A stretch of DNA of 64,000 bases. Source: Brevibacillus brevis (GTDB taxonomy: Bacteria; Bacillota; Bacilli; Brevibacillales; Brevibacillaceae). Both the position numbers and the translations under genes were made by a program. This document shows positions 26,361 to 36,449 of this stretch, in pieces (position 1 is the stretch's first letter; each line of letters starts with the position of its first letter). The notes beneath the pieces were generated by a model. It worked only from the letters and a program-made list of their open reading frames with translations, ran no database searches and had not been told where the DNA came from. The stretch is taken from assembly GCF_022026395.1 (NCBI RefSeq), contig NZ_CP041767.1:3132501-3196500 (forward strand), read 5' to 3'.

Positions 26361-27401
26361 ATGACACACAAAGTAGCATTACTCGGTTTTGGAGTGGTAG
26401 GACAAGGATTGGCGGAAATTTTGGAAACGAAAGCGGACGCTTTATACGCAAATGTAGGTTTCGAGGCGAAAGTAGTAGCGATTTCTGATCTGATGAAAGG
26501 CTCCCTCTATCATCCAGACGGTCTGGATCTCTCTTTGGCTTTACGTATTGTGGGCGAAACGGGCAGTTTGCAGGGCTACCCTGATACCCCTGGCTTAATC
26601 AAAGGCTGGGACAGCTTTCAAACGATTAGGGAAAGCAATGCGGATACGATCGTAGAAATGACGTTCACGGATATTAAAACAGGTCAGCCAGCGATCGATC
26701 ATTGTAAGGCTGCCTTTGAAAGTAAGAAAAATATCGTGATGAGCAACAAAGGACCCGTTTCTCTGGCATTCCGAGAGTTGGAGACAGTAGCAAAACAAAA
26801 CGGGGTTCGCTGGTGCTATGAAGGAACAGTTATGAGTGGAACGCCATCCATCCGTATGCCACTCGTTTCATTGGTAGGTAACGACATCTCCGAAATTCGC
26901 GGAATTCTCAATGGAACAACAAACTATATCCTCACTAGGATGGAGGAAGGATTGACCTATGAGGACGCCTTGGCAGAAGCGCAATCTCTCGGGTATGCAG
27001 AGGCAGATCCGCGAAACGATGTCGAAGGCTTTGATGCTCAATATAAAGTAACGATTTTGGCAAACACGATCATGAACGCTCATATTCAAAGAGACGAGAT
27101 CGCGCGTGAAGGAATTTCGAAACTTACCCCACAAGACATTCAATGGGCAAAAGAAAATAAGAAAAGATGGAAGCTGATCGCACGAGTTGTTAAAGAAGGG
27201 GAGCATGTAATGGCAAAGGTTGGTCCCGAAGCAATCCCGTTAACCGACCCGTTGGCAGGCGTATTAGGGGCGCAAAACGCGATCACCTATTACTGCGATT
27301 TGGCAGGTCCGATTACGCTTATCGGTGCAGGAGCTGGACGCACAGAGACTGGCTTCTCTATTCTCATTGATTTGATCAACATTAGCCGTGGCCAATTGTA
27401 G
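26361..27401 (+). CDS. Homoserine dehydrogenase (no ACT domain)
   Basis: A 346-aa NAD(P)-dependent enzyme interconverting homoserine and aspartate semialdehyde. VALLGFGVVGQGLAEIL is the nucleotide-binding loop, GILNGTTNYILTRMEEG is the family signature and DPRNDVEGFDAQYK carries the catalytic Asp and Lys. It lacks the C-terminal ACT domain that mediates threonine feedback in biosynthetic Bacillus enzymes, which suits a catabolic or salvage role. It follows the gamma-synthase family gene by 15 bp and precedes an aldehyde dehydrogenase, so aspartate semialdehyde made from homoserine could be oxidised next. The reaction is confident; direction in vivo is inference. Confidence 0.88.
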   Translation: MTHKVALLGFGVVGQGLAEILETKADALYANVGFEAKVVAISDLMKGSLYHPDGLDLSLALRIVGETGSLQGYPDTPGLIKGWDSFQTIRESNADTIVEMTFTDIKTGQPAIDHCKAAFESKKNIVMSNKGPVSLAFRELETVAKQNGVRWCYEGTVMSGTPSIRMPLVSLVGNDISEIRGILNGTTNYILTRMEEGLTYEDALAEAQSLGYAEADPRNDVEGFDAQYKVTILANTIMNAHIQRDEIAREGISKLTPQDIQWAKENKKRWKLIARVVKEGEHVMAKVGPEAIPLTDPLAGVLGAQNAITYYCDLAGPITLIGAGAGRTETGFSILIDLINISRGQL

Positions 27402-27434
27402 GGCAAAAGAAATTCGACTGGAGGTCTATACTTG

Positions 27435-28877
27435 ATGATGACGGAAACTTTCATTAAAAAAAAGATGTTTCTAGCTGGGAAGTGGGTATCCCGCGATAAA
27501 GAAATGAACGTTCATAATCCGCATGATAATAGCATCATTGCAACGGTGCCGGCTGCTAATGAGGACGACGTACTGTTCGCCATTGAAGAGGCAAAAGATG
27601 GACAAACGATAGCGGCGGCCATTCCAGTGCATGAGCGGATGGCTATCATCCATCGTGCCGCTGATTGGATTTCCGAGAACAAAGAACTATATGCGAAGGT
27701 CATTGCTCTTGAGGGAAGTAAAACGATCCGGGAAGCAAGAAAGGAAGTAAGGCGTTGTGTAGAGACATTGCGGATCAGTGCGGAAGAAGCGAGACGAATT
27801 TACGGAGAAACGATACAATTTGACCAAATGCCAGGCAGCGAAAATCGCGTCGGCTATTACTACCGTTTTCCGATTGGCATCATTACTGCCATCACACCGT
27901 TTAACGATCCGTTAAACCTCGTCGCACACAAAATCGGACCCGCGATTGCTGCTGGAAATGCCATTATTGTCAAACCTGCGCCAACGACACCTTTGAGTGC
28001 CTTGCTGCTTGCAGAAGCATTTGATAGAGCGGGACTTCCTCCGAAGGTGCTCTCCATTATTACTGGCTTTACGAATGACATGGGGGAGGCATTAATCACT
28101 CATCCGGCAATTCGAATGATTTCGTTTACAGGTGGGCTAGCTACTGGAGAAGCGATCATGAAAAAAGCCGGGCTAAAAAAGATGAGCATGGAGCTAGGCT
28201 CAAACTCACCCGTCATCGTCTTGAAAGATGCTGATTTGGAACTAGCGGTAGAGTCGTCTGTGTCGGGTGCGTTTTGGGCAGCTGGTCAAAATTGTCTAGG
28301 AGTACAGCGCATTTATGCACAGGAAGAAATTTATGATGAATTCGTTGATCGGTTCGTCACGCTTACGAAACAATACCGAGTCGGAGACAAATTATCGGAA
28401 GAAACCGATATGGGTCCCATGATCTCGGAAAACGAAGCGAAACGAGTTGAGAATTGGGTGACTGAAGCGGTGCAGAAAGGTGCGACGCTGCTTTGCGGGG
28501 GGATACGTAACGGTGCCTATTACGAACCGACCGTATTAATCAATGTGCCGGCAAATTGCAAGATTGCGAAGGATGAAGTATTTGGTCCGGTCGTTTCTAT
28601 TTTCAAGGTCGCGGATTTGGATACTGCTATACGTGAAGCGAACCAAGTACCTTTCGGACTTCAAGCTGGCATTTTCACACGTGAAGTGGACAAGGCATTT
28701 TCTGCTATTTACAAGCTAGAAGTGGGAGGTGTTATGATTAACGATAGTTCTGATTACCGTATCGATGCGATGCCGTTCGGGGGCGTGAAAGGATCGGGAA
28801 TCGGTCGTGAGGGAATTGCCTTTGCCCTGCAAGAAATGACCGAACCGAAAGTAGTATGCTTCAGACTTTTAAAGTAA
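27435..28877 (+). CDS. NAD(P)-dependent aldehyde dehydrogenase (y4uC-like subfamily)
   Basis: A 480-aa aldehyde dehydrogenase. The catalytic Cys is in [13 protein letters not shown] and the Glu in [35 protein letters not shown] and [18 protein letters not shown] are typical of the lactaldehyde-like/y4uC branch, which also includes phosphonoacetaldehyde dehydrogenases. Starting ATGs at 27435 or 27438 follow GGAGGTC. Between homoserine dehydrogenase and an S-methylmethionine permease, the best guess is oxidation of aspartate semialdehyde to aspartate. A phosphonoacetaldehyde substrate, linked to the PbfA-like gene 6 kb away, is a weaker alternative. Confidence 0.83.
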   Translation: MMTETFIKKKMFLAGKWVSRDKEMNVHNPHDNSIIATVPAANEDDVLFAIEEAKDGQTIAAAIPVHERMAIIHRAADWISENKELYAKVIALEGSKTIREARKEVRRCVETLRISAEEARRIYGETIQFDQMPGSENRVGYYYRFPIGIITAITPFNDPLNLVAHKIGPAIAAGNAIIVKPAPTTPLSALLLAEAFDRAGLPPKVLSIITGFTNDMGEALITHPAIRMISFTGGLATGEAIMKKAGLKKMSMELGSNSPVIVLKDADLELAVESSVSGAFWAAGQNCLGVQRIYAQEEIYDEFVDRFVTLTKQYRVGDKLSEETDMGPMISENEAKRVENWVTEAVQKGATLLCGGIRNGAYYEPTVLINVPANCKIAKDEVFGPVVSIFKVADLDTAIREANQVPFGLQAGIFTREVDKAFSAIYKLEVGGVMINDSSDYRIDAMPFGGVKGSGIGREGIAFALQEMTEPKVVCFRLLK

Positions 28878-28929
28878 CAGGGAACCACCATGCCTGAAAA
28901 ACATTCATTTCACTAAGGGGTGGAACAAC

Positions 28930-30453
28930 ATGGGGCACATGAATGAAAAAGGTCAGACCGAACTACGTCGTACGATGAAAAGCAGACATTTGTTTATGAT
29001 CTCCCTGGGAGGGGTAATTGGCACAGGGCTGTTTTTAAGCTCTGGCTATACCCTGAATCAGGCAGGTCCTGGGGGAGCGCTTCTTGCTTATCTGGTGGGT
29101 GGCTTAATCATGTATCTTGTCATGTTGTGCCTAGGGGAGTTATCAGTTGCCATGCCTGTAACCGGCTCTTTTCAAACCTACGCCACTAAATATATCGGGC
29201 CAGCAACCGGATTTACAGTAGGATGGATGTATTGGCTGACGTGGGTGGTTACAGTAGGCTCTGAATTTACAGCGTCTGGTCTTTTGATGCAGCGATGGTT
29301 TCCGGACACCTCTGTGTGGATGTGGAGCGCTATTTTTGGTGGAGTGATCTTTATAGCAAACGCGCTTTCCGTCAAGTTTTTTGCAGAAACTGAATTTTGG
29401 TTCGCAGGTGTGAAGGTCATTGCGATTATTATGTTCATCATTTTGGGCGGCGCTGCGATGTTCGGATTTCTTCCATTGAAAACGGGATCACCCGCTCCCA
29501 TGTTGTCTAATTTTTTTGGAGAGGGCGGTCTTATCCCGAACGGATTTCTCCCTGTAGTGATGACGATGATCTCCGTCAACTTTGCCTTCTCGGGTACGGA
29601 GCTAATCGGGATCACTGCTGGGGAAAGCGAAAACCCGGAGAAGAGTATCCCCCGTACGATGACGAACATTATTTGGCGAACGATGATATTCTTTATCGGT
29701 GCCATTTTTGTACTAGCTGGTTTAATTCCGTGGAGAGAAGCTGGCGTTATTGAAAGCCCGTTTGTCTTGGTCTTTGACAACATCGGGGTGCCTTACGCGG
29801 CCGATATTATGAATTTTGTCATTATTACGGCATTGCTTTCCGTAGCTAACTCGGGCTTGTATGCCTCAACCCGCATGCTGTGGGCTCTTTCGAAAGAAAA
29901 TATGATCAGCCATCGACTGGGGAGAGTAAATTCCAAAGGTGTACCGATGAATGCTTTGATCATTAGCATGTTGATTGCGTGTTTATCGCTTCTGTCCAGT
30001 GTATTTGCTGCTGACACCGTATATCTCGTTCTTGTTTCGATTTCTGGTTTTGCCGTAGTTGTTGTCTGGATGGCAATTGCAGCGTCCCAATTTATGTTTC
30101 GTAAGCGTTTTCTTGAGGAAAACAATGATATCAACGATTTGAAATACCGCACGCCTCTGTATCCGCTTGTACCGATTGCCGCTTTTGGTTTATGCCTCGC
30201 ATCTTGTGTCGGACTTGCTTTTGACCCAAGTCAACGGATTGCGATCTATTGCGGTATAGCATTTATGGCTGGTTGCTACTTATTTTACTATATCAAAAAT
30301 CGCAAAAAGCAAATCACGAAAACCAGCGACTCTATTGTGGATGTAATGGAAATAAAAAATAGAACGAGAGTAGGTTCGGCGTACGATGAATCCGATTGCA
30401 ACGATTTTAGAGAAATTTCCGATGATGATCCTCGATGGCGCCATGGCCACTGA
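28930..30453 (+). CDS. mmuP: S-methylmethionine permease (MmuP, APC family)
   Basis: A 507-aa amino-acid permease with about 12 transmembrane segments. It follows E. coli MmuP closely from end to end: [65 protein letters not shown] and [14 protein letters not shown]. coli MmuP imports S-methylmethionine. About 45 extra C-terminal residues beyond YIKNRKK are polar and overlap the next gene by 68 bp, as if a normal end was lost and the frame read through. It precedes mmuM, the same pairing as in E. coli. Confidence 0.9.
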   Translation: MGHMNEKGQTELRRTMKSRHLFMISLGGVIGTGLFLSSGYTLNQAGPGGALLAYLVGGLIMYLVMLCLGELSVAMPVTGSFQTYATKYIGPATGFTVGWMYWLTWVVTVGSEFTASGLLMQRWFPDTSVWMWSAIFGGVIFIANALSVKFFAETEFWFAGVKVIAIIMFIILGGAAMFGFLPLKTGSPAPMLSNFFGEGGLIPNGFLPVVMTMISVNFAFSGTELIGITAGESENPEKSIPRTMTNIIWRTMIFFIGAIFVLAGLIPWREAGVIESPFVLVFDNIGVPYAADIMNFVIITALLSVANSGLYASTRMLWALSKENMISHRLGRVNSKGVPMNALIISMLIACLSLLSSVFAADTVYLVLVSISGFAVVVVWMAIAASQFMFRKRFLEENNDINDLKYRTPLYPLVPIAAFGLCLASCVGLAFDPSQRIAIYCGIAFMAGCYLFYYIKNRKKQITKTSDSIVDVMEIKNRTRVGSAYDESDCNDFREISDDDPRWRHGH

Positions 30454-31321
30454 GCTTGAGCGTCACGGATGCAATCTGAACGATAGCCTATGGTCAGCAA
30501 AAGTGCTGATGGAAAATCCCGAGTTAATTAAACGTGTGCATACGGAGTATTTTTTGGCGGGGGCTGACTGCGCAATCACGGCCAGCTATCAGGCTTCGGT
30601 GGAAGGATTTGTCCGGCGGGGAATGAGCCAGAGGGATGCGCTTCTTCTCATTCAGGCGTCCGTTCAGATAGCCGTACAAGCACGGGATGAATTTTGGAAA
30701 AACTCAGATGGCCGCCTGGATCGGCCAAAGCCTATTGTAGCTGCTTCAGTCGGTCCGTATGGTGCTTATTTGGCTGATGGCTCCGAATACCGAGGAGCTT
30801 ATGAACTGAGCGAAGAGGAACTGATCGATTTCCACAGGCCTAGGATGAAAGCACTGATTGATGCAGGCGCCGATATACTTGCCTGCGAAACGATACCATG
30901 CTTGAGCGAAGCCAGAGCACTTGTCAGACTTCTGGAAGAATTTCCTGGAGTTTATGCGTGGATCAGCTTCAGTGCAAAAGACGAACTGCATATATCAGAC
31001 GGCACACCGATCACGGAATGTGCAATATGGCTAGATAAAAAAGAGCAAATAGCCGCTTTAGGCATTAACTGCACGTCGCCCAGGAATATTCCTAGGCTTG
31101 TTCAGGAAATACGCAGTTGCACAATGAAGCCGATCGTCGTATATCCGAATGCAGGGGAGCGGTATGACCCGACAACCAAGACGTGGTACGGAGCATCTTC
31201 TAGAGAAGGCTATGGCAACAATGCCCTTGAATGGTATGAATCTGGCGCCCGATTAATCGGCGGCTGCTGCAGAACAAAACCGGAAGACATAAAGGCCATC
31301 GCTGATTGGGCGAGGAAGTAA
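30386..31321 (+). CDS. mmuM: Homocysteine S-methyltransferase (MmuM)
   Basis: A 311-aa Zn-dependent enzyme that transfers a methyl group from S-methylmethionine to homocysteine, giving two methionines. [17 protein letters not shown] is the family N-terminus; Zn-binding Cys residues are in GINCTSP and [11 protein letters not shown]. Length equals E. coli MmuM. The start at 30386 lies 68 bp inside mmuP and has only a weak GAGAGTAGG site, so it probably depends on translation of mmuP. A terminator follows. It provides a salvage branch beside the proposed degradation of S-methylmethionine. Confidence 0.93.
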   Translation: MNPIATILEKFPMMILDGAMATELERHGCNLNDSLWSAKVLMENPELIKRVHTEYFLAGADCAITASYQASVEGFVRRGMSQRDALLLIQASVQIAVQARDEFWKNSDGRLDRPKPIVAASVGPYGAYLADGSEYRGAYELSEEELIDFHRPRMKALIDAGADILACETIPCLSEARALVRLLEEFPGVYAWISFSAKDELHISDGTPITECAIWLDKKEQIAALGINCTSPRNIPRLVQEIRSCTMKPIVVYPNAGERYDPTTKTWYGASSREGYGNNALEWYESGARLIGGCCRTKPEDIKAIADWARK

Positions 31322-31330
31322 TGATGATAG

Positions 31331-31364
31331 GACCTCATCGGACGACGATGAGGCTTTTTCTTTT
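31331..31364 (+). terminator. Terminator after mmuM
   Basis: CCTCATCG pairs with CGATGAGG, followed by CTTTTTCTTTT. Confidence 0.9.
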
Positions 31365-31561
31365 GTAGATCGTGTAAATCATCCTCGTATTCGATCCTAT
31401 TGCACAAAATAATAATTATGTGTAATAGGTTGAAGTCATTTTTCTTAATCTAATCTTGCTGAATAAATAATTTTGTAGGAAATGTTGTTTTCCTACAGGG
31501 GTTTGTACTACGGTGAAAACAATTTCTTTTAATTAAGATGTTACTAGATGATCTATTGTAA

Positions 31562-32098
31562 ATCGAAAATTACGCATACCAACGGTTCGGCGAATACGTA
31601 GCCCATAATCATTGTTATCTGGATCCATCTAACATTTTATTATTTGGATTAGCGGGGCTTCCATTAGGTGACAAAGCCTTAAATCGAATTACTGATCGGT
31701 TGTCATCCGTATTACAATTGAGCGGGGCTGAGAAGGTTATACCACACGGTTTTCATGCAACAATTAGTACCCTTCTATCTAAAAGGGGGATTGATCTCAA
31801 CTCTATTAGGTTTTTACTTGGACACTCAGAAAAAGATAATCTTCATTTTTATATCCGACGTTATGGCAGGCATATTCAAGTCCTTCGACGTGAACTAACA
31901 CGTCTTGAGGAAGAACTTACGCAAGAGAATGCGGAGGTAATATGTCGTTTGACAGAATCTACGAACCTGCAAAATAAGATGGGGGAAGTATATTTGTCAC
32001 AATCTCCGATCATTCAGAAAGAAACTTTGATACAATTGCTCCAAACCCATCCAGATGTAGCAGCTATGATCCTTCAAAAAGGATTGGTCCAATTGTAA
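31562..32098 (+). pseudogene. Tyrosine recombinase remnant (C-terminal half)
   Basis: The frame is open from a stop at 31559 to 32098, but its first ATG is at 31700 with no ribosome binding site, so the start is lost. The text IPHGFHATISTLLSKRGID and FLLGHSEKDNLHFYIRRY matches the catalytic C-terminal half of phage-type tyrosine recombinases, including the LGH and final Tyr. The usual H-x-L-R-H-T reads HGFHAT, so the catalytic Arg is gone. The N-terminal domain is absent. A coiled stretch (RELTRLEEELTQENAE) follows. It is a dead relic of a mobile element. Confidence 0.7.
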
Positions 32099-32422
32099 AA
32101 AATAATGTAATAATGCCTTCTAATTCATTGATAATTGCAATAGGTCCAAAGGTTCTTCAGTTTCATTCGCATAGAGTAGGGGCATTCGAAAAAATTATCA
32201 GTACGAATCAAAAAGCCATTAAAATGAACACAAGTGGAAAGAGGATAGAAGTGTGTTAAGCTAAATCAAAACTTGATAGTGAAGAAGATAACAAATGAAC
32301 TGAGAGTGAAAGAAGGATTGGGAAAAATGGAGAAATGATCAGAGTAAGAGGAATCATTTAAATGTTTGATTTCGTTTAGAAGCGAAGCACGTAATTAATC
32401 GATTTTCAGTGCGTTTATTTAA

Positions 32423-32452
32423 CAGTTCATGAAATAGCGTTTTCATGAACTG
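32423..32452. repeat. Perfect 12-bp inverted repeat
   Basis: CAGTTCATGAAA (32423-32434) and TTTCATGAACTG (32441-32452) are exact reverse complements around the loop TAGCGT. It lies between two broken recombinases and just beside a terminator-like stem. There is no long T-run on either side. It could be a remnant recombination site or RNA hairpin. Confidence 0.6.
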
Positions 32453-32464
32453 AAACAGCATTTT

Positions 32465-32511
32465 ATAAAACCTCCTCTCTAGTAATTATCATAGCAGAGA
32501 GGAGGTTTTAT
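32465..32511. terminator. Strong 16-bp inverted repeat, probable terminator
   Basis: ATAAAACCTCCTCTCT pairs exactly with AGAGAGGAGGTTTTAT, apart from a 15-base loop. On the minus strand it follows the broken recombinase and ends in T-rich sequence, so it is best read as that gene's terminator. Confidence 0.7.
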
Positions 32512-32519
32512 ACGATTAA

Positions 32520-33267
32520 CTAACTTTCGAATCTTAAGGTCTCAATAGCTTGTTTCTTTTGCTCTAGATCTACATGAGTATAAATAGACGTTGTCGCTAA
32601 ACTTTCATGGCCAAGCGCTCCTGCAACGTACGAATATCTACCTTTGAAGGACCGTCATTGGAACGCAAGAGCAGAGTCGCGAAGGTATGCCGCAAATGAT
32701 GCAGTGTAAACCGGTGAGGGGGTAAGCCCGCATTTTGAAGGACTTCCTTAAATATCCGATGTAAGCCCCGAGGATCTATCCGTTGACCCATGTAATTCGT
32801 AAAAACCGGCTCGGAAGTATGTAATTGAAACGTTTCCAAGTGTTCCTGGTATTGCTTGATCAGTTGTCGCCAATAGCTTAAACATCAAATGATTCCGTAA
32901 CGATAACTTATGCTGATCATTCTCTAAAAACCGAAATAGCATCTGTAATTCGATTAACTTCATATAAACCGGTACTTTTTTGTCTGTTTTCGGCGCATGA
33001 ATGCCCACCATAAAATCGTTCGATATCCAGTTTTCCTTGGACCCTCGTTAGAAAAGCCTCAAATACATGTAAATCGTACGCATAACTACGTATCGTATTC
33101 ACAGATACATTTCGTTCAACCTCCATATAAAACAAAAATTCATCCATTGCTTGTTTCATTTGCAAACTTAATCGTCCTCCTAGTAAATCGATTATAAGGA
33201 CGCAACCGATTATTATGGACCGTCCACGAATCTTATTGGAACGGTTCCGAAACTTAGCTGGACGCAA
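32520..33267 (-). pseudogene. XerD-like tyrosine recombinase pseudogene
   Basis: The N-terminal SAM-like domain (MDEFLFYMEVERNVSVNTIR), a middle segment (RFLENDQHKLSLRNHLMFKL) and the catalytic part (HHLRHTFATLL, then ALGHESLATTSIYTHVD) are recognisable, but lie in three or more frames. The middle region that should carry the first catalytic Arg is missing. The end is RFES followed by a TAG at 32520-32522. It is an inactivated integrase, facing the other relic across the inverted repeats. Confidence 0.8.
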
Positions 33268-33799
<532 letters not shown>

Positions 33800-33913
33800 A
33801 TGACCAAAGTCATCCCAAAATCCAAAACGATCACCACTACGACGAAAAAAAGATCGTACGAAAATACCTTGAATAACCTGGCGCAATACCTCGAACGAAA
33901 TAAGAAAAAATAA
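33800..33913 (+). CDS. Small basic protein, 37 aa
   Basis: ATG at 33800 is 6 nt after CCGGAGG, and the frame ends with TAA at 33911-33913. The protein is lysine- and threonine-rich at its start (KTITTTTKKRSYE), then helical (NTLNNLAQYLERNKKK). A promoter-like AT-rich stretch precedes it and a terminator follows within 10 bp. I do not recognise the family. The site, start, stop and terminator together make a real small gene likely. Confidence 0.6.
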   Translation: MTKVIPKSKTITTTTKKRSYENTLNNLAQYLERNKKK

Positions 33914-33920
33914 CCAATAA

Positions 33921-33949
33921 AAAGAGTGCCACTGGAGGCACTCTACTTT
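33921..33949. terminator. Bidirectional terminator
   Basis: GAGTGCC pairs with GGCACTC. On the minus strand it is followed by TTTTTATT, suiting the DUF4241 gene; on the plus strand by CTACTTT, suiting the 37-aa gene. Confidence 0.7.
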
Positions 33950-33995
33950 GGCGTCTATTCGCTTTTCTTCTCTCTTTCCCCTATTTACCCACCTT

Positions 33996-34685
33996 CTATT
34001 CTTCTGCGGTTCCCATCCATTCCAACAAGTAAAAATCTGTTACCAAACGTACAATCTGTCCTTCAGCATCATAACCGATATAGCTCGCGTAGCTGCCGTC
34101 TCCCCAACCTGTTGAAAATATGGCAACATTACAGCCTTCCGCTAAATCAATTAGCCCCCAACTCCGCGTGTGTTTATACGTTTGATCCATTTTCTTTGTC
34201 AACGTCTCATAGAACATCTCGTCCTTCTCCATTTCTCGTTCCAAAAGCGTGCAAGATTCTGCATCCATGAACGAGCCTGTCCCCGCATCCACACCATAGC
34301 CAAAAAATTCACCTTCGCCAAGCTGCGATACATCTGACTCCGGCCAAACAGCCATTTTCCAAGACACGACAGGTTTATTAGAGAAGACAATCCGTGCCAA
34401 TGCTACCCGTTCATCAGGCTCCAGAGCGTCATCCGTTTGCCCATCCTTTGACAGGGATTGAACTTGCGCGATAGCGAGCTGTACGGAGAAGCTCCCCTTT
34501 GGAAAAACCTCCACAAATGGTTCCGTCTCAAACATGACAAACGGATCGTTCGCCACGATTTTTCCAGTTTTTATCTGAAGTTTGCCTACATCTTGACGGA
34601 ACAACCTGTATAAATAGCCATTCTGCTCTTTCGTATACCCTTCGTTAAATGCCGTTTCAAAAAATGCTGGGCATTTATCATTCAT
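33996..34685 (-). CDS. DUF4241 domain-containing protein
   Basis: A 229-aa cytosolic protein starting at 34685 after GGGGGAAGGA. The blocks FFGYGVDAGTGSFMDAES and GCNVAIFSTGWGDGSYASYIGYDAEG are characteristic of DUF4241, a family found beside toxin-immunity-like proteins in Bacillota. Its function is unknown. It is preceded on the same strand by deoD, which has its own terminator, so the two are separate units. Confidence 0.8.
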   Translation of the reverse strand: MNDKCPAFFETAFNEGYTKEQNGYLYRLFRQDVGKLQIKTGKIVANDPFVMFETEPFVEVFPKGSFSVQLAIAQVQSLSKDGQTDDALEPDERVALARIVFSNKPVVSWKMAVWPESDVSQLGEGEFFGYGVDAGTGSFMDAESCTLLEREMEKDEMFYETLTKKMDQTYKHTRSWGLIDLAEGCNVAIFSTGWGDGSYASYIGYDAEGQIVRLVTDFYLLEWMGTAEE

Positions 34686-34715
34686 GATTCCTTCCCCCTT
34701 TTCCATCCTCTACAT

Positions 34716-34748
34716 AAAATCCCACTGACGATAGTTTGCCAGTGGGAT
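34716..34748 (-). terminator. Terminator after deoD
   Basis: ATCCCACTG pairs with CAGTGGGAT; on the minus strand it is followed by TTTTATG. Confidence 0.8.
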
Positions 34749-34765
34749 GTCGTCTGCATGCTAAT

Positions 34766-35473
34766 TTACTTGATCAGAGCTGCGTCCAGCGCCACTTCAA
34801 TCATTTCATTGAAAGTCGTTTGGCGCTCGTCAGCGGAAGTTTCTTCACCAGTTAGAATATGATCACTCACGGTGAGGATAGATAATGCGTTGCGTTTGTA
34901 TTTTGCAGCCAATGTGTACAGCGCGGAAGATTCCATTTCAATTGCAAGCACTTGATAGGATGCCAATTTTTTGTACAAATCCAAGCTCTCACGATAGAAG
35001 CTGTCGCTCGTAAAGATATTCCCTACTTTGACAGGTAGATTGCGCTCAGTCGCTACTTGATACGCTTTGTGCAGCAATTCAAAGTTAGCAGTAGGAGCAA
35101 AATCAATCTGGTTGAACAGGAGACGATTTGTTTGGGATTCAGAAGATGCGCTCATGGCGATAATCACGTCACGTACTTTGATGTCTTCCTGGATCGCCCC
35201 GCAAGTGCCTACACGGATCAGGTTTTGAACGCCATAAGATTCCATGAGCTCATTGACGTAGATCGAGATAGAAGGAACTCCCATGCCCGTTCCTTGTACA
35301 GAAACGCGCTTACCTTTGTATGTACCTGTGAAGCCAAGCATGCCACGCACGTTGTTGTAGCACTCTGCTCCTTCGAGGAAAGTTTCAGCAATGTATTTGG
35401 CCCGTAGCGGATCGCCCGGCAGCAGGATGGTTTCAGCAATTTGACCTTGCTGTGCTCCAATATGGATACTCAT
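34766..35473 (-). CDS. deoD: Purine-nucleoside phosphorylase, DeoD type
   Basis: A 235-aa homohexameric-type phosphorylase that splits purine nucleosides to base and ribose-1-phosphate. Family blocks are [20 protein letters not shown] at the N-terminus, [10 protein letters not shown] mid-protein, [13 protein letters not shown], and [11 protein letters not shown] with the catalytic Asp. Length is standard. It is a single gene with its own promoter region and a terminator downstream. Confidence 0.96.
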   Translation of the reverse strand: MSIHIGAQQGQIAETILLPGDPLRAKYIAETFLEGAECYNNVRGMLGFTGTYKGKRVSVQGTGMGVPSISIYVNELMESYGVQNLIRVGTCGAIQEDIKVRDVIIAMSASSESQTNRLLFNQIDFAPTANFELLHKAYQVATERNLPVKVGNIFTSDSFYRESLDLYKKLASYQVLAIEMESSALYTLAAKYKRNALSILTVSDHILTGEETSADERQTTFNEMIEVALDAALIK

Positions 35474-35626
35474 AATCTGTTTGCTCCTTTATCAAGAAAA
35501 AATGACCTACTTGCCTATCGTACTACAAAAACCGAACAATGCAAAGTCAAGAGATCAAATGATTCCAGCGGCTTATGATGGCTTATTATGGCGCATTTAC
35601 GCGTGACTTCAGCACATAGCCAATAA

Positions 35627-35649
35627 GCGATGCCCACAAATGGCATCGC
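35627..35649 (-). terminator. Hairpin downstream of the glycosyltransferase pair
   Basis: GCGATGCC pairs with GGCATCGC around a 7-base loop. The T-run on the minus strand is weak (TTATT), so termination is probable but not certain. Confidence 0.5.
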
Positions 35650-35666
35650 CTCGACATCGGTTTCAT

Positions 35667-36449
35667 TCATTTATGGGACATCACGTAATCCATTGCTTCC
35701 AGGTGATCTCCCAGGATCGTCCGGTTATCGCTCGGTTTATTCTTTCTTGGTGTCGTTCTTTTTCTCGTAAGTTTTGCTGATGCAATGTAAGGAGATGACA
35801 CGACACGCAATTGATTCTGTAGAGCAATAGCGTGCGCAACTGCAGGTACGACCAAATGTTGAACGCCGATGATAGCGGCAGCTTGTCGCGTCATAGCAAA
35901 AGGTAATTCATACATCGAGGAAGTTCCTAGTTCATGACGTGAAACCAGGGCATTGAGAAATGTCTTCGCTAGCAAAATGGTGTCCGCTTCCATGGATGTT
36001 TGGCGGAGGGGTGTCATGCATTTTCTCAACGCAATGTCTGCTCCTTGGTAACACGATCTGACAAAGGCCTGCATATCATTTGCAGCTACGACGTGATCTG
36101 AATCGAGAAACAGCCACACATCTCCTGTGGCCTCCTTGGCACCAATTGCTCGCCATACATCATTTCCTAAAGGAAACGGGTACACAAACGCTGTGAGTGG
36201 ACAGGAGGAGTAAGCGAACATTTTTTTTACCGATTGATCCGGACAGCCATCCACAACGAGTACAATCTCCATGGGTCGGAGTTTCTCAATTTGTTTGAGC
36301 ACTTTTTTGATCGTCCGCTCGTGGTGAACAGAGAGGATGACACTTAATCGATTTACATTCTGGCATTTTTCTTTGCCATTAATGTGTTCTTCTTCGCGTT
36401 TTTTTGTGGGATCTCGCATATTTCGCTTTGCGTTTGCCACCCCATACAC
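35667..36449 (-). CDS. Glycosyltransferase family 2 protein (second of tandem pair)
   Basis: A 260-aa GT-A fold protein. LSVILSVHHERTIKKVLKQI, IVLVVDGCPD, and GDVWLFLDSDHVV (the metal-binding D-x-D) match family 2. It starts at GTG 36449 directly after AAGGAGG, 71 bp inside the preceding glycosyltransferase gene. It lacks membrane segments and is short, covering little more than the catalytic domain. The pair are paralogues (shared ENIPFALSRKA / YELPFAMTRQA block). Donor and acceptor are unknown; a cell-surface glycan is likely. Confidence 0.78.
   Translation of the reverse strand: MYGVANAKRNMRDPTKKREEEHINGKEKCQNVNRLSVILSVHHERTIKKVLKQIEKLRPMEIVLVVDGCPDQSVKKMFAYSSCPLTAFVYPFPLGNDVWRAIGAKEATGDVWLFLDSDHVVAANDMQAFVRSCYQGADIALRKCMTPLRQTSMEADTILLAKTFLNALVSRHELGTSSMYELPFAMTRQAAAIIGVQHLVVPAVAHAIALQNQLRVVSSPYIASAKLTRKRTTPRKNKPSDNRTILGDHLEAMDYVMSHK

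Larger units (their letters stand above)
32099..32519. other. Intergenic region between recombinase relics with inverted repeats
   Basis: About 420 bases. An open frame at 32113-32259 (48 codons, MPSNSLIIAIGPKV...) reads like protein but has no ribosome binding site and no recognised family. Two perfect inverted repeats (32423-32452 and 32465-32511) are listed separately. Confidence 0.5.

Noticed and set aside
32113..32259. 48-codon open frame between recombinase relics
   Set aside because: No ribosome binding site and no recognised family, in decayed surroundings.
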